Origin: Fodinibacter sp963834965
GTDB lineage: Bacteria > Actinomycetota > Actinomycetes > Actinomycetales > Dermatophilaceae
Length of the DNA: 64,000 nt
Assembly: GCA_963834965.1 (NCBI GenBank)
Contig: CAWIEI010000032.1
Span: 1-64,000 of the forward strand
Direction: 5' to 3'
Below the pieces are notes generated by a model, which was given only the letters and a program-made list of their open reading frames with translations, was not told the origin of the DNA and did no database searches. Shown here in pieces: positions 38,453 through 47,131 of this stretch (position 1 is its first letter; each line of letters opens with the position of its first letter). The position numbers and the translations under genes were made by a program.

Positions 38453-39474
38453 CCGAGGCCGGCGGGTCGGATGCCGTCGTCGCGGCGGTGCGCGCCACCG
38501 GCATCGGTTCGTGGCCGGGCACCTCCGCCCGCGAGGCGGTGCGCACGGTGCGTGACCTGCTCGTCGACGGCGAGGGGGTGGGGCTGCCGCACTGCCCCGA
38601 GACCCCGGCCCGCGGCCCCGGGGCCGACATCATCGGCCGTGCCGCCGGGTTGCTCGTCGACCTGCCGGTCGACCTCCAGCCGAGCGGGTGGCGCTTCGTC
38701 GACCGGCCGGGCCTGGATGCCGCGCGCACGGCGTCGTTGCACCGCGAGGACCTCGACGAGCTGGCCGAGGCCTACGACGGCTACGTCGGCGCGCTCAAGG
38801 TGCAGGTGGCCGGGCCGTGGACCCTCGCGGCCTCGCTGCGGCTCAACCGTGGGGAGCGGGTCGTGGCCGACCCGGGTGCGGTGGCCGACCTGGTCGCGTC
38901 GCTCGCCGACGGCATCCAGTCGTACGTCTCGGACGTGCGGCGGCTGGTGCCGGGGGCCGAGGTGGTGCTGCAGGTCGACGAGCCGTCGCTGCCGGCCGTG
39001 CTCGAGGGGTCGCTGCCCACGTCGTCGGGGTTCGGGCGGGTGCGCGCGGTCGACCCGCAGGACGTGGTGCGCGGCCTGGAGTCGGTGCTGGCCGCCCACG
39101 CCGGGCCGACCGTGGTGCACTGCTGCTCCGCGTCGGCGCCGCTGCCCCTGCTGAGGGCCACGGGTGCGGGGGCGCTCGCGATCGACCTCACCGCCGCGAC
39201 CCCCGCCCGCTGGGAGTCGGTGGCGGCCACCCTCGACGCCGGCACCGGCATCTGGCTGGGCGTGCTGCCCACCGACGGGTCCGGCACCGACGCGGCTGCC
39301 CGGGCGCTCGTGCTCGACGGGTTCGAGCGGTCCGGGCTGGGCTCCGACGCGCTGCGCGGGCTGGTCGTGTCCCCCACCTGCGGGCTCGCCGGGCTCACAC
39401 CGCAGGGGGCCCAGGGCGTTGTACGGGCGGCGCTCGACACCGCGCGCCGACTCGGTGAGGAGGTGCCGTCGTGA
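38449..39474 (+). CDS. MetE C-terminal-domain-like (cobalamin-independent methionine synthase family) protein
   Basis: A 341-residue TIM barrel like the C-terminal catalytic half of MetE, without the N-terminal half. It opens ATGIGSWPGTSAREAVR and keeps LKVQVAGPWTLAASL, LQVDEPSLPAVLEG, and the zinc ligands His224 and Cys226 in VVHCCSAS and Cys311 in SPTCGLAG. Stand-alone proteins of this kind may transfer methyl groups from a corrinoid or other donor; true methionine synthesis is unproven. It overlaps the DUF1272 fusion gene before it and the exporter gene after it, giving a three-gene coupled operon. Confidence 0.82.
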   Translation: MTEAGGSDAVVAAVRATGIGSWPGTSAREAVRTVRDLLVDGEGVGLPHCPETPARGPGADIIGRAAGLLVDLPVDLQPSGWRFVDRPGLDAARTASLHREDLDELAEAYDGYVGALKVQVAGPWTLAASLRLNRGERVVADPGAVADLVASLADGIQSYVSDVRRLVPGAEVVLQVDEPSLPAVLEGSLPTSSGFGRVRAVDPQDVVRGLESVLAAHAGPTVVHCCSASAPLPLLRATGAGALAIDLTAATPARWESVAATLDAGTGIWLGVLPTDGSGTDAAARALVLDGFERSGLGSDALRGLVVSPTCGLAGLTPQGAQGVVRAALDTARRLGEEVPS

Positions 39475-40451
39475 CGCAGACCCGCGTGCCGTGGCAGGTG
39501 AAGTACGTCGCCCTGGTGCTGATCTGGGGTTCGAGCTTCCTGCTGATGAAGGTCGGGCTCGAGTCGCTGTCGGCGGTGCAGATCTCGGGGCTGCGCATCC
39601 TGTCAGGGGCTGCCGTACTGAGCGTGCTGCTGCTGGTGCGCGGCGGGCACCTGCCCACCGGGCGCCGGGTGTGGGGGCACCTGTTCGTGTGCGGCTTGTT
39701 CCTCGGCGCGCTGCCGTTCACCCTCTTTGCGCTGTCCGAGACCCGGATCACCTCAGCGCTGGCCGGCATCGGCAACGCCGCCACGCCGATCGCCACGGTG
39801 CTGGCCACCATGGCGATCCTGCCGGGCGAGCGGGTCACCGGGCGGCGGCTCGTGGCCGTGGGCGTCGGCTTCCTCGGCGTCGTCACGATCATGCAGCCGT
39901 GGACCTCCGTCGACCGGCCCGACCTGGTCGGCTTCTCGATGGCGCTGGCCGGCGGCGCGAGCTACGGCATCGGCTGGACCTACAACCGACGCTTCCTGAG
40001 CGGCGTCGACCTCGGTGGCCTCTCCCAGCCCGCGGCGACCCTGCTCACCGCGCTGGTGCTGATGGTGCCGGTGGTGCTCGGGTGGGCGCTGCTACAGCCG
40101 GAGGGGCTGGCGGCGATCTGGTCCTACGACGTGCCCGATGCCGGCACCTGGTTCTGGCTGCCGCTGCTGTGCGTGCTCGTGCTCGGGCTGGTCGGCACCG
40201 GGTTCGCCTACACGTTGCAGTTCGACGTGGTGCGCGGCGCCGGTCCGGTGATCGGCTCGACGATCACCTACCTGATCCCCGTGGTCTCCGTCGTTCTGGG
40301 CGTGCTCGTGCTGGGGGAGCGGCTCGGGCCGTGGCAGGTCGTGGGCTTCGTCATCGTGCTCGGGGCGGCGTACGTCATCAACCGCAGGCCGCGCGCTGCC
40401 ACCCCGCTCGTCAGCCGCGGGTCGGAGCGGGCGGTCGACGCCCCCCGCTGA
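39471..40451 (+). CDS. EamA/DMT-family transporter
   Basis: A ten-segment membrane protein of 326 residues with two EamA repeats; it begins KYVALVLIWGSSFLLMKVGL and the second repeat contains GASYGIGWTYNRR and SVVLGVLVLGERLGPWQVVG. Members export metabolites or drugs, and the substrate is not readable here. GTG 39471 overlaps the MetE-like stop, so it is the last gene of that operon. Confidence 0.88.
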   Translation: MTQTRVPWQVKYVALVLIWGSSFLLMKVGLESLSAVQISGLRILSGAAVLSVLLLVRGGHLPTGRRVWGHLFVCGLFLGALPFTLFALSETRITSALAGIGNAATPIATVLATMAILPGERVTGRRLVAVGVGFLGVVTIMQPWTSVDRPDLVGFSMALAGGASYGIGWTYNRRFLSGVDLGGLSQPAATLLTALVLMVPVVLGWALLQPEGLAAIWSYDVPDAGTWFWLPLLCVLVLGLVGTGFAYTLQFDVVRGAGPVIGSTITYLIPVVSVVLGVLVLGERLGPWQVVGFVIVLGAAYVINRRPRAATPLVSRGSERAVDAPR

Positions 40452-40558
40452 CGGGGCGATGGGTTGTGTGCACGGCTTCCGGCCGTGAGGGCGGACGTGG
40501 TTGCCACAGCGACCGGTTCCGCACTCACCGCGGATGCCGTGACCGGTCGGCCCACCTC

Positions 40559-41140
40559 TCAGGTGGGAGCGCCCCCGGCCTCGGAGTCCTCGGCGGAGTG
40601 GTCGTCGGCGGCGTCGGCGGCGGCCCACGCGCGGCGGGCCAGCAGCGCGACGGTCACGGACACCAGCCCCAGCACGATGGCCGCCAGCAGGCCGGCAGCG
40701 ACCGAGGGCGGCAGCGCGGCGCTGGCGGCAGTGCTGGTGCCGCTGGTGCCGCTGGTGCCGCTGGTGCCGGACGAGGCGAGCACGGCCCGCGCCGTCAGCA
40801 CCGCCTGCATCACGGCCACCCCGCCGAGCACGAGCAGCAGGGTCCAGCCCTCCCGGCGGCCCTGACGCAGGGCACCGGCCGACCGCCAGGCCCACCAGAG
40901 CAGTCCCAGGGCCACCAGCACGAACGGGGCGCCGACGAGCCGCACCAGGCCACGGTCAGCGCCTGCAGACCCGGAGAGGAACGCCGCGAACACCCACAGC
41001 GCGACGGCAGCAGCGAGCAGCGCCGACCACACGCCGAGGAGCACCAGCCCCCCCGTGCGCCACCGGGGTGCGGGGCGCTCGAGGGGTGCGTCGGGCGCGA
41101 CGGTGGCGGACGGCATCCGCGACGGGTGCCGGTCGCTCAC
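40559..41140 (-). CDS. small membrane protein with Gly-Thr-Ser repeat, function unknown
   Basis: 193 residues with four hydrophobic segments (GGLVLLGVWSALLAAAVALW, LVRLVGAPFVLVALGLLWW, GWTLLLVLGGVAVMQAVL, VAAGLLAAIVLGLVSVTVAL). A tetrapeptide-like GTSGTSGTSGTS run lies between segments 3 and 4, encoded by a 9-base repeat. The GTG at 41140 overlaps the acyl-CoA ligase stop (GTGA), so it is co-translated with that gene. No family is recognised. Confidence 0.65.
   Translation of the reverse strand: MSDRHPSRMPSATVAPDAPLERPAPRWRTGGLVLLGVWSALLAAAVALWVFAAFLSGSAGADRGLVRLVGAPFVLVALGLLWWAWRSAGALRQGRREGWTLLLVLGGVAVMQAVLTARAVLASSGTSGTSGTSGTSTAASAALPPSVAAGLLAAIVLGLVSVTVALLARRAWAAADAADDHSAEDSEAGGAPT
40733..40768 (+). 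repeat. 9-base tandem repeat, four copies, inside the membrane-protein gene
   Basis: GCTGGTGCC repeated four times, coding for Gly-Thr-Ser on the minus strand. Being a multiple of three, copy-number change would keep the frame. Confidence 0.8.
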
Positions 41141-42636
41141 CCTTGCGCCGGGGCGTGCACCTCGCGGCGCAGGATCTTGCCCGTCGGCCCCTTGGGCAGC
41201 TCGGGCACGACCCACACCTTGCGCGGGTACTTGTAAGCGGCGATCCGCTCCTTGGTGAACTCGATGATGTCCTCCGGGGTGGCGGTGGAGCCCTCGCGCA
41301 GGGCGACCGCGGCGCCCACCTGCTCACCCAGCAGCTCGTCCGGCATCCCCACGACCGCGACCTCGACGACGTCGGGGTGGGTGTAGATGACCTCCTCGAC
41401 CTCGCGCGGGTACACGTTCATGCCGCCGCGCAGGATCATGTCCTTCTTGCGGTCGACGATCGTGAAGTAGCCCTCGTCGTCCATGGTCGCGAGGTCGCCA
41501 GTGCGGAACCAGCCGTCGGGGATGGCCTCGGCGGTGGCCTCGGGCTTGTTCCAGTAGCCCTTCATGACGTTGTCGCCGCGGATGGCGATCTCGCCGACCT
41601 CGCCGACCGGCACCTCGTTGCCGTCGAGGTCGACGCACTTCATCTCGCAGCCGGGGATGGCGACGCCGATGGTGCCGGGCTTGCGCTCGCGGTCGGGCAT
41701 GTTGAAGCTGGCGACGGGGGAGGTCTCGGAGAGGCCGTAACCCTCGAGGATCATGCAGCCGAACTTGTCCTCGAAGGACTTCATGACCTCCAGCGGCATC
41801 GCGGACCCGCCCGAGGCGCAGACGCGCAGCGCGGAGGTGTCCATGCCGTCGGACTGCGGGTGGTTGAGGATCGCGGCGTACATCGTGGGCACGCCCTGCA
41901 TGATCGTGACCCGCTCCTTCTCGATGACCTCGATGGCCGCGGCGGGGTCGAAGCGGGGGATGAGGGCCAGGCTCGCGCCCGCGATGGTCGCGGCGTTGAG
42001 GCCGACGACGAGGCCGAAGACGTGGAAGAGCGGCAGGCAGCCCATGACGATGTCGTCGGGGCTGATCTCCTGGATGGTCGTGCAGGAGCGCAACGCGTTG
42101 AGGTGGATGTTGCGGTGGGTCAGCTCGGCGCCCTTGGGCCGGCCGGTGGTGCCCGAGGTGTAGAGGATGATCGCGGTGTCGTCGTCGGCGCGCTCGTGCG
42201 GCTCGGCGATCGGGTCGCCGCCCTCGAGGGTGCCCTCGACCGGGCCGACCGGGCCGCACTCGATGATGGTCGTGCCGCTGTTGGCGGCGCCCTTCGTCGC
42301 CTCGGCCACGAAGTCGGGCCAGACGAACGCGATCTTCGCGCCGGAGTCGGAGAAGAAGTAGTCGATCTCGCCGGCCTTGAGCAGCGGGTTCATCGGCACG
42401 ACGGTGCCGCCCGCGAGCAGGATGCCCCAGTAGACGACGGGGAAGGCCGGCACGTTCGGGAGGATGATGGCCACCCGGTCGCCGGGTTGGATGCCGTTGG
42501 CGCGCAGGGCTCCTGCGACCTTTGCGGCCATGCCGTGCAGCTGCGCGTAGGTGATGCCCTGGCCGTTCACCCGCAGTGCGGCCTGCTCGGGGTACTTCGC
42601 GGCGGTGGTCGTGAGGTTCGTCGCGAGGTTGGTCAT
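41137..42636 (-). CDS. long-chain fatty acid--CoA ligase (AMP-forming)
   Basis: ANL-family acyl-CoA synthetase of 499 residues that activates a carboxylic acid via acyl-AMP. Motifs: YTSGTTGRPKGAELTH (phosphate loop), GYGLSETSP, GWFRTGDLATMDDEGYF, RKKDMILRGGMNVYPREVE hinge, and the catalytic Lys in PKGPTGKILRRE near the C terminus. ATG 42636 has AGGGAG 8 bases upstream. Chain-length specificity cannot be read directly. It overlaps the small membrane-protein gene at its stop. Together with the ECH and ETF genes it points to fatty-acid use. Confidence 0.9.
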   Translation of the reverse strand: MTNLATNLTTTAAKYPEQAALRVNGQGITYAQLHGMAAKVAGALRANGIQPGDRVAIILPNVPAFPVVYWGILLAGGTVVPMNPLLKAGEIDYFFSDSGAKIAFVWPDFVAEATKGAANSGTTIIECGPVGPVEGTLEGGDPIAEPHERADDDTAIILYTSGTTGRPKGAELTHRNIHLNALRSCTTIQEISPDDIVMGCLPLFHVFGLVVGLNAATIAGASLALIPRFDPAAAIEVIEKERVTIMQGVPTMYAAILNHPQSDGMDTSALRVCASGGSAMPLEVMKSFEDKFGCMILEGYGLSETSPVASFNMPDRERKPGTIGVAIPGCEMKCVDLDGNEVPVGEVGEIAIRGDNVMKGYWNKPEATAEAIPDGWFRTGDLATMDDEGYFTIVDRKKDMILRGGMNVYPREVEEVIYTHPDVVEVAVVGMPDELLGEQVGAAVALREGSTATPEDIIEFTKERIAAYKYPRKVWVVPELPKGPTGKILRREVHAPAQG

Positions 42637-42820
42637 GGTGGTGCTCCCTGTCGTCCGGCGGCGGTGGCGGCTGCCCCATCCTGACGTGCGAGACCGCTGC
42701 AAGGCCAGAGGTTCACCGTGCGAGTTGGGTCGGCGTGTTCGGGCGTTGAACGTTTGGTGTGGGTGGTTGGTTCGGCGGGGCTCTGCTGAGGGCGAACTGG
42801 GGTTGTGGATTGCTTGTAAC

Positions 42821-42836
42821 TCGAACATGTGTTCGG
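42821..42836. promoter_or_regulatory. LexA (SOS) box upstream of the DUF222/HNH gene
   Basis: TCGAACATGTGTTCGG differs at one base from the actinobacterial LexA consensus TCGAAC-N4-GTTCGA. It directly precedes a -10 hexamer TATGAT at 42838-42843, which ends 6 bases before the ATG, so LexA would cover the promoter. DUF222/13E12 genes of mycobacteria are known LexA targets. Confidence 0.75.
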
Positions 42837-42849
42837 TTATGATTGGGGT

Positions 42850-44469
42850 ATGGCATCTCGGGGGTTGGGTCTGGCGGAGCGTCGCTCCGCGGTAGCTGCT
42901 GCCCGTGAGGCGTTGGTGGGGTTGGGTGAGGTGCTGGGCCAGGCGTCGGATGCCGAGCTGGGCGAGCTGATGGGTGAGGTCGACGCGGTGACCGCGCTGG
43001 GGGGTGCGGTGCGTGCTCAGGTGGCGGTGGAGGCGGTCCGGCGGGGTGTGGTGGCCGGGTCGGGGATGAACGCGCGGGCGTGGGTGCGGGAGTGTGCGCC
43101 GTCGTTGCGGCAGGGCGGTGCTGGGCAGGTCGCGAAGCTCGCGGTCGAGGTCGCGGGGCGTCGCCAGGGCGCGGGGGGTCGTTGGCGCCGGATGCCGCGG
43201 CGGAGCCGGACCCTGGCTCGCCGTTGGGGTTGGTGTGGGCGGGGGTGGTCGCGGCGGAGGTGTCGCCGAGTTTGGCGTTGTCGGCTCTGGGTGAGGTGGC
43301 CCGGTTGGAGCCGCGTCTGGAGCCGGAGGCGGTGCCGACGGTGACCCGGGCGTTGCTGGGGTTGGGCACGGTGTGGGGTGCGGGTCTGATGCGGAAGCTG
43401 CGTCCGGCGATGATCGCGAAGTATGGGCATCAGGGGGAGCTGGACGACGTGCAGGAGCGGTTGGCTCCGGTGGCGCGGTTGTCGCAGCCGTGGGTGGCGT
43501 CGGGGGATGTGACGGAGTATCAGCTGGTGGTGACTCCGGAGCAGGCGGCGGTGTTGGAGGCGGCGATCGGGCCGCTCAGTGCGCCTGCTCCGAACGAGGA
43601 GACCGGGCAGCGGGACCTGCGCCCGGCGGGGCAGCGGCGGGTGGAGGCGTTGGCCGAGGTCTGCCGCAGGTCGTCGGGGCTTGGACGCCGACGGGGCCGG
43701 TGGTGACGGGCCGGCGGGGTCGGCGGCGGCGTTGCACGTGACGATCAGCCTGACCGACTTGCAGGAGATGACGGGGGCGGGGGAGGTGCTCGGGTCGACC
43801 GCGACGGGGGTGTTGTTGTCGCCGCAGGTGCTGCGGCGGGTGGCGTGTGACGCGGCGTTGGTCCCGCACGTGCTGGGCACGGCGGGGGAGGACCTGGACC
43901 TGGGGCGGGTGGTGCGCCTGTTCACCCGGGCCCAGCGTCGCCGGTTGTGGCGCCGGGACCGGACCTGCACCTTCCCGGGGTGTTCGGCGCCGGCGAGCTG
44001 GGCGAAGGCGCATCACGTGCTGCACTGGGCCGATGGTGGCCGGTCCGATGTCGACAACGCGGCGTTGTTGTGTCAGCGCCACCACACGTTCGTGCACCAG
44101 CGACGGCTGTGGGCCGACGTGCGCACGACCCCTGACGAGCTGGGCCGGTCCGTCATCTGGGACCTGCACCCCGGCTCGTATGACCGGCAGCTGGAATGGT
44201 TGGCCCGGCAACGCGCCGAGCACGACCCGCCACCGCTGACCCGGCAGCGGCTGCTGCAGCTGGTGGCTGCGGTCACCCACCGTGACGAGGCCGACCGGCG
44301 CCTGGCCCAGCACGACCTCGACCAGCTCAGCGACGCCTGGCACGACTGGGACCACCACGCCCAGACCACCGCCGCCGACGACGACCCCGACTACCGCGCC
44401 TGGCACGAGACCTACCTGACCGGCGTCGGCGCCGGCCACCACACCGAGACGCGCTCCGCCGTTGCCTGA
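42850..44469 (+). pseudogene. DUF222/13E12-type HNH endonuclease family protein, two frameshifts as sequenced
   Basis: The protein runs in three pieces: residues from ATG 42850 in one frame, a middle part from about 43173 to 43680 in the next (VSPSLALSALGEVARLEPRL, YGHQGELDDVQERLAPVARL), then back to the first frame for the rest. The C-terminal HNH motif is intact: CTFPGCSAP, KAHHVLHWADGG, DNAALLCQRHH, TFVHQ. The first break is in a run of six G (43173-43178), the second at about 43676-43682; they are opposite single-base shifts. The intact protein would have about 539 residues. Such genes are repeated in actinomycetes, SOS-controlled here, and presumed DNA-acting. Sequencing error is more likely than decay. 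Confidence 0.85.
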
Positions 44470-44520
44470 CCTTGGGTAGGGCTCGCCCCCAAGGGTGAGC
44501 CTCGACCGGCTTCGGTGAGG
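44470..44520. terminator. bidirectional hairpins between HNH and DUF2200 genes
   Basis: CCTTGGG (44470-44476) pairs with CCCAAGG (44488-44494). A second hairpin near 44501-44520 pairs CCTC-ACCG with CGGT-GAGG around GCTT. They lie between convergent genes. Confidence 0.55.
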
Positions 44521-44522
44521 TG

Positions 44523-44888
44523 TCAGGCGTTGGTGGTGCTGCCGCGCAGGATCGAGGTCATCTTCTTGCCCCTCGCGACCTCGTCGACCAGCAGGTCCAT
44601 GTAACGGATCTTCTGCATCAAGGGGTCCTCGATCTCCTGCACCCGGTAGCCGCAGATCGTGCCGGTGATCAGGGAGGCGTTCGGGTTCAGCTGCGGCGCG
44701 TCGTCGAAGAACGTCTCCAGGGTGACCTCGTCGGCGATGACCTTGACCAGACCGGCGTCGTCGTAGCCGGTGAGCCAGGTGATCACCCGGTCGACCTCGT
44801 CCTTGCTGTGGTGCTTGCGCTCGGCCTTGGCCACGTAGTGCGGGTAGATGCTGGCAAAGCTCATGTCAAAGATCCGGTGCCGCGGCAT
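44523..44888 (-). CDS. DUF2200 family protein
   Basis: A 121-residue protein matching DUF2200 from end to end: HRIFDMSFASIYPHYVAKAE, EVDRVITWLTGYD, FFDDAPQLNPNASLITG, EDPLMQKIRYMDLLVDE. The family is widespread and uncharacterised. It is monocistronic, facing the HNH gene. No catalytic motif is evident, though the His/Asp/Asn-rich conserved stretches suggest an enzyme (inference). Confidence 0.88.
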   Translation of the reverse strand: MPRHRIFDMSFASIYPHYVAKAERKHHSKDEVDRVITWLTGYDDAGLVKVIADEVTLETFFDDAPQLNPNASLITGTICGYRVQEIEDPLMQKIRYMDLLVDEVARGKKMTSILRGSTTNA

Positions 44889-45124
44889 CGTCGTGCCTCC
44901 CTCGTCACACCTGGGTTCTCTGGCAGCCCGGGCGGGCTGTGGGTGCCACGCGCGGGGTCGGTCGGCCCGGCGCGCAGGACCAGCCTGCCACTGCCGCCAC
45001 GCGGATGCACCGCTCCGGTCGGTGGGTCAGGGCCGGCTCATCGCCTTCTGCCGGGTGGCTGCAGCAGGGAATCCCGATCGCTGCTTGCGACCTCGGGCGC
45101 GGCTCCGCTTCCTGTCCTCGCCCG

Positions 45125-45893
45125 ATGGCCTGGCTGCACACCGTGATCGACGTCCCGTCCGAGCTGCACGCCTCGACGGCGGCGTTCTGGGAGCGGGCGC
45201 TCGGGTGGCCGCTCGGGGAACCCTGGCCCGGGCATCCGGAGCTGCGCAGCTTCGAGCCTCCGCACGGCGCGCCCTACGTGCACCTCCAGGAGATCGATGG
45301 TGCACCGCGGGTGCACATCGACGTGGAGTGCGACGACCCCGAGGCGAGCATCGAGGCGGCCGCGGCCAGGGGAGCGGAGGTCACCGGGCGCTTCGAGAAG
45401 TGGGTCGCCCTGCGCTCGCCGGGAGGGCTGCCGTTCTGCGCGCTGCCGGCGACGGCCCATACCGCACCTCAGCCCGTGCAGTGGCCGTCCGGGCACCGGT
45501 CCCGCCTCGTGCAGGTGTGCATCGACTCGACGGCCGCCCGGCACGGCAACGAGGTCAGCTTCTGGCGGAGCCTGCTCGCAGGCCGCTGGGTCGGCTACTC
45601 GTCTCCGTGAGTTCGCCGAGTTCGCCGAGTTCGCCGGGAAGTGGCACGACGGCGCCGGGTCGCCCCTCCAGCTCCTCTTCCAGCGGCTCGACGAACCCGA
45701 TGGCGAGGTTCGGGCACCCCTCGACCTCGGCACCGACGAACTGTCGGCGGAGGTTCGCCGCCTCGTCGACCTCGGCGCGGTGGACGTCGGCCGGGGCCAT
45801 GGCGGGTGGCACGTGCTGCGCGACCCTGCGGGCCTGCTGTTCTGCGCGACGGAGTACTCCCCGGAGCAGGCGACCCACCGTGACCAGGGCTAG
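45125..45893 (+). pseudogene. VOC (glyoxalase/bleomycin resistance) family protein with two domains, frameshifted as sequenced
   Basis: From ATG 45125 the frame codes a VOC-fold domain (LHTVIDVPSELHASTAAFWE, VHIDVECDDPEASIEAAAAR, GLPFCALPA) and the start of a second (RLVQVCIDSTAARHGNEVSF). It then hits a TGA at 45608-45610. The rest (KWHDGAGSPLQLLFQRLDEP to EYSPEQATHRDQG) continues in another frame to 45893. A single extra base at about 45604-45608, just before a 9-base tandem repeat, explains it. The product, if intact, would have about 255 residues. Substrate unknown. Confidence 0.75.
45609..45635 (+). repeat. 9-base tandem repeat, three copies, at the VOC frameshift
   Basis: GAGTTCGCC three times. 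Relatives would need only one copy (PEFAGKW), so expansion or misassembly happened here next to the lost frame. Confidence 0.75.
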
Positions 45894-45934
45894 CGCCCGC
45901 AGGACGTCGACGATCTGCCGTCGCCACCGGCCAG

Positions 45935-45968
45935 CGGCTCAGCCGTCGGAACGGCTCAGCCGTCGGAA
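45935..45968 (+). repeat. 17-base tandem duplication between VOC genes
   Basis: CGGCTCAGCCGTCGGAA occurs twice head to tail. The gap 45894-46109 otherwise holds no gene I can support. Confidence 0.75.
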
Positions 45969-46109
45969 CCGACGGGCCGTCCTGGCCCGGTGCAGCCCAC
46001 CTGGCGGGCCGCTGTGGATGGCGGCGCACCCGCCGAGCCGCCGGCGCGGTGGACAGGACGCTCCTGCCCGACGAACATCGACTCGACATCGTCGTCGACA
46101 GGGGACCAC

Positions 46110-46463
46110 GTGCGAGCCATGCGCATCACCACCAACCTCTCCGTGCCCGACATCGAGGCTGCCAAGGGGTTCTACACCGGCTTCCTGGGCTTGGGCACCG
46201 AGGAGTTCAACCTGGGCTGGGTGGCCCGCTACACCGACACCGAGACCGGCGCCCACGTGCAGCTGGTCACCGGTGACCTCACCTCGCCCGAGGACGCCTC
46301 GATCTCGGTGCACACCGACGACGTCGATGCCGCCTACCAGGAGGCACAGGACCACGGCTACGAGATCGTGCACCCCCTCACCACCGAGGAGTGGGGAGTG
46401 CGACGCTTCCACGTGCGCGCCCCCGACGGCACCGTCGTCAACGTCGTCGCCCACCGCGAGTGA
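46110..46463 (+). CDS. VOC family protein (glyoxalase-like)
   Basis: A 117-residue single-domain VOC protein: RITTNLSVPDIEAAKGFYTG, ARYTDTETGAHVQLV, SISVHTDDVDAAYQEAQDHG, FHVRAPDGTVVNVVAHRE. GTG 46110 has AGGGG 6 bases before it; ATG 46119 is an alternative. Proteins of this kind bind a metal through His/Glu in paired beta-alpha repeats; the reaction is unknown. Confidence 0.82.
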   Translation: MRAMRITTNLSVPDIEAAKGFYTGFLGLGTEEFNLGWVARYTDTETGAHVQLVTGDLTSPEDASISVHTDDVDAAYQEAQDHGYEIVHPLTTEEWGVRRFHVRAPDGTVVNVVAHRE

Positions 46464-46547
46464 GCGACCCGGCCGCCCCGCAGTTCGTCCGGGCGCCACG
46501 TGCCGCCGCGAGTACCGCTGCCGCCGTGACTACCGCTCTGGCCGTGA

Positions 46548-47033
46548 CTACCGCACTCGCCGACGCCGGGCCGCCGCGAGGAGCCGGGTGCGGGCGTTGA
46601 AGGCACCCTTGAGTGCGCGATCCGGTGCGGACCGGTCAGCCGGCAACAGGCCCACCTGCCGCGCGAAGGACAGCTGGTCGAAGACCACGGTGTTCTCCAC
46701 GACGACGCCGTCGCGGATGACGAAGTGGTCGATGCCGTCGAGCGCGATCGGCCGCCCGGTGCCCTCGATGCCGAGCAGCGGGCCGATGTGCGTGCCGGTC
46801 ATCCGCCAGTGCACCAGCGCGTCCTCGCCGTCGACCACGATGGCGGCCGGCTCGAGGTGGAACCCTTCCACCGCTGCGAACTTGGCCTCGAAGTAGGCCG
46901 CGATCTCGTCGCCCCCGTGGCACGTCGCGTCCGCGGTGCCAAGGGCCACCCCGAGCCGTCCGACCCCGCGCGGGTGCGAAATGGCCCGCCCCGAATGGCG
47001 TGGGCGGATGGGAGTGAGTCGAATGGCGTGCAC
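46548..47033 (-). CDS. SnoaL-like/NTF2-fold protein, N terminus doubtful
   Basis: The core GDEIAAYFEAKFAAVEGFHL, DGEDALVHWRMTGTHIGPLL and GRPIALDGIDHFVIRDGVVV fits the SnoaL/nuclear transport factor 2-like fold. The usual first helices before residue 45 are not recognisable. The open frame reaches ATG 47033 inside a tandem repeat, and GTG 46949 is an alternative start. The protein may be truncated at its 5' end or start in an unusual way. Its C-terminal tail is Arg-rich. The function is unknown. Confidence 0.6.
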   Translation of the reverse strand: MHAIRLTPIRPRHSGRAISHPRGVGRLGVALGTADATCHGGDEIAAYFEAKFAAVEGFHLEPAAIVVDGEDALVHWRMTGTHIGPLLGIEGTGRPIALDGIDHFVIRDGVVVENTVVFDQLSFARQVGLLPADRSAPDRALKGAFNARTRLLAAARRRRVR

Positions 47034-47086
47034 GGATGGGAGTGAGCCGAATGGCGTGAACGGATAGGAGTGAGCCGAATGGCGTG
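46993..47086 (+). repeat. 28-base tandem repeat, about 3.4 copies
   Basis: Units begin GAATGGCGTG and end GGAGTGAG-C/T-C at 46993-47020, 47021-47048 and 47049-47076, with a partial fourth. They differ mainly in three bases after the first ten. The array lies between the SnoaL-like and DinB-like genes and covers the putative start of the former. Direct abutting copies without spacers exclude a CRISPR array. Confidence 0.85.
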
Positions 47087-47119
47087 AGTCGGGAGGCCGA
47101 TGACGTCGGACGCCGTGGT

Positions 47120-47125
47120 TACCGT
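47120..47125 (+). promoter_or_regulatory. -10 hexamer for leaderless DinB-like gene
   Basis: TACCGT ends 6 bases before the ATG at 47132. Confidence 0.4.
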
Positions 47126-47131
47126 GGCCCG

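Noticed and set aside
43080..43706. Programmed frameshifting in the HNH gene
   Set aside because: No slippery sequence with a downstream structure is evident, and two opposite shifts are needed. Sequencing error or mutation is simpler.
46993..47086. Possible CRISPR array
   Set aside because: The units abut without spacers and there are no cas genes nearby. It is a simple tandem repeat.
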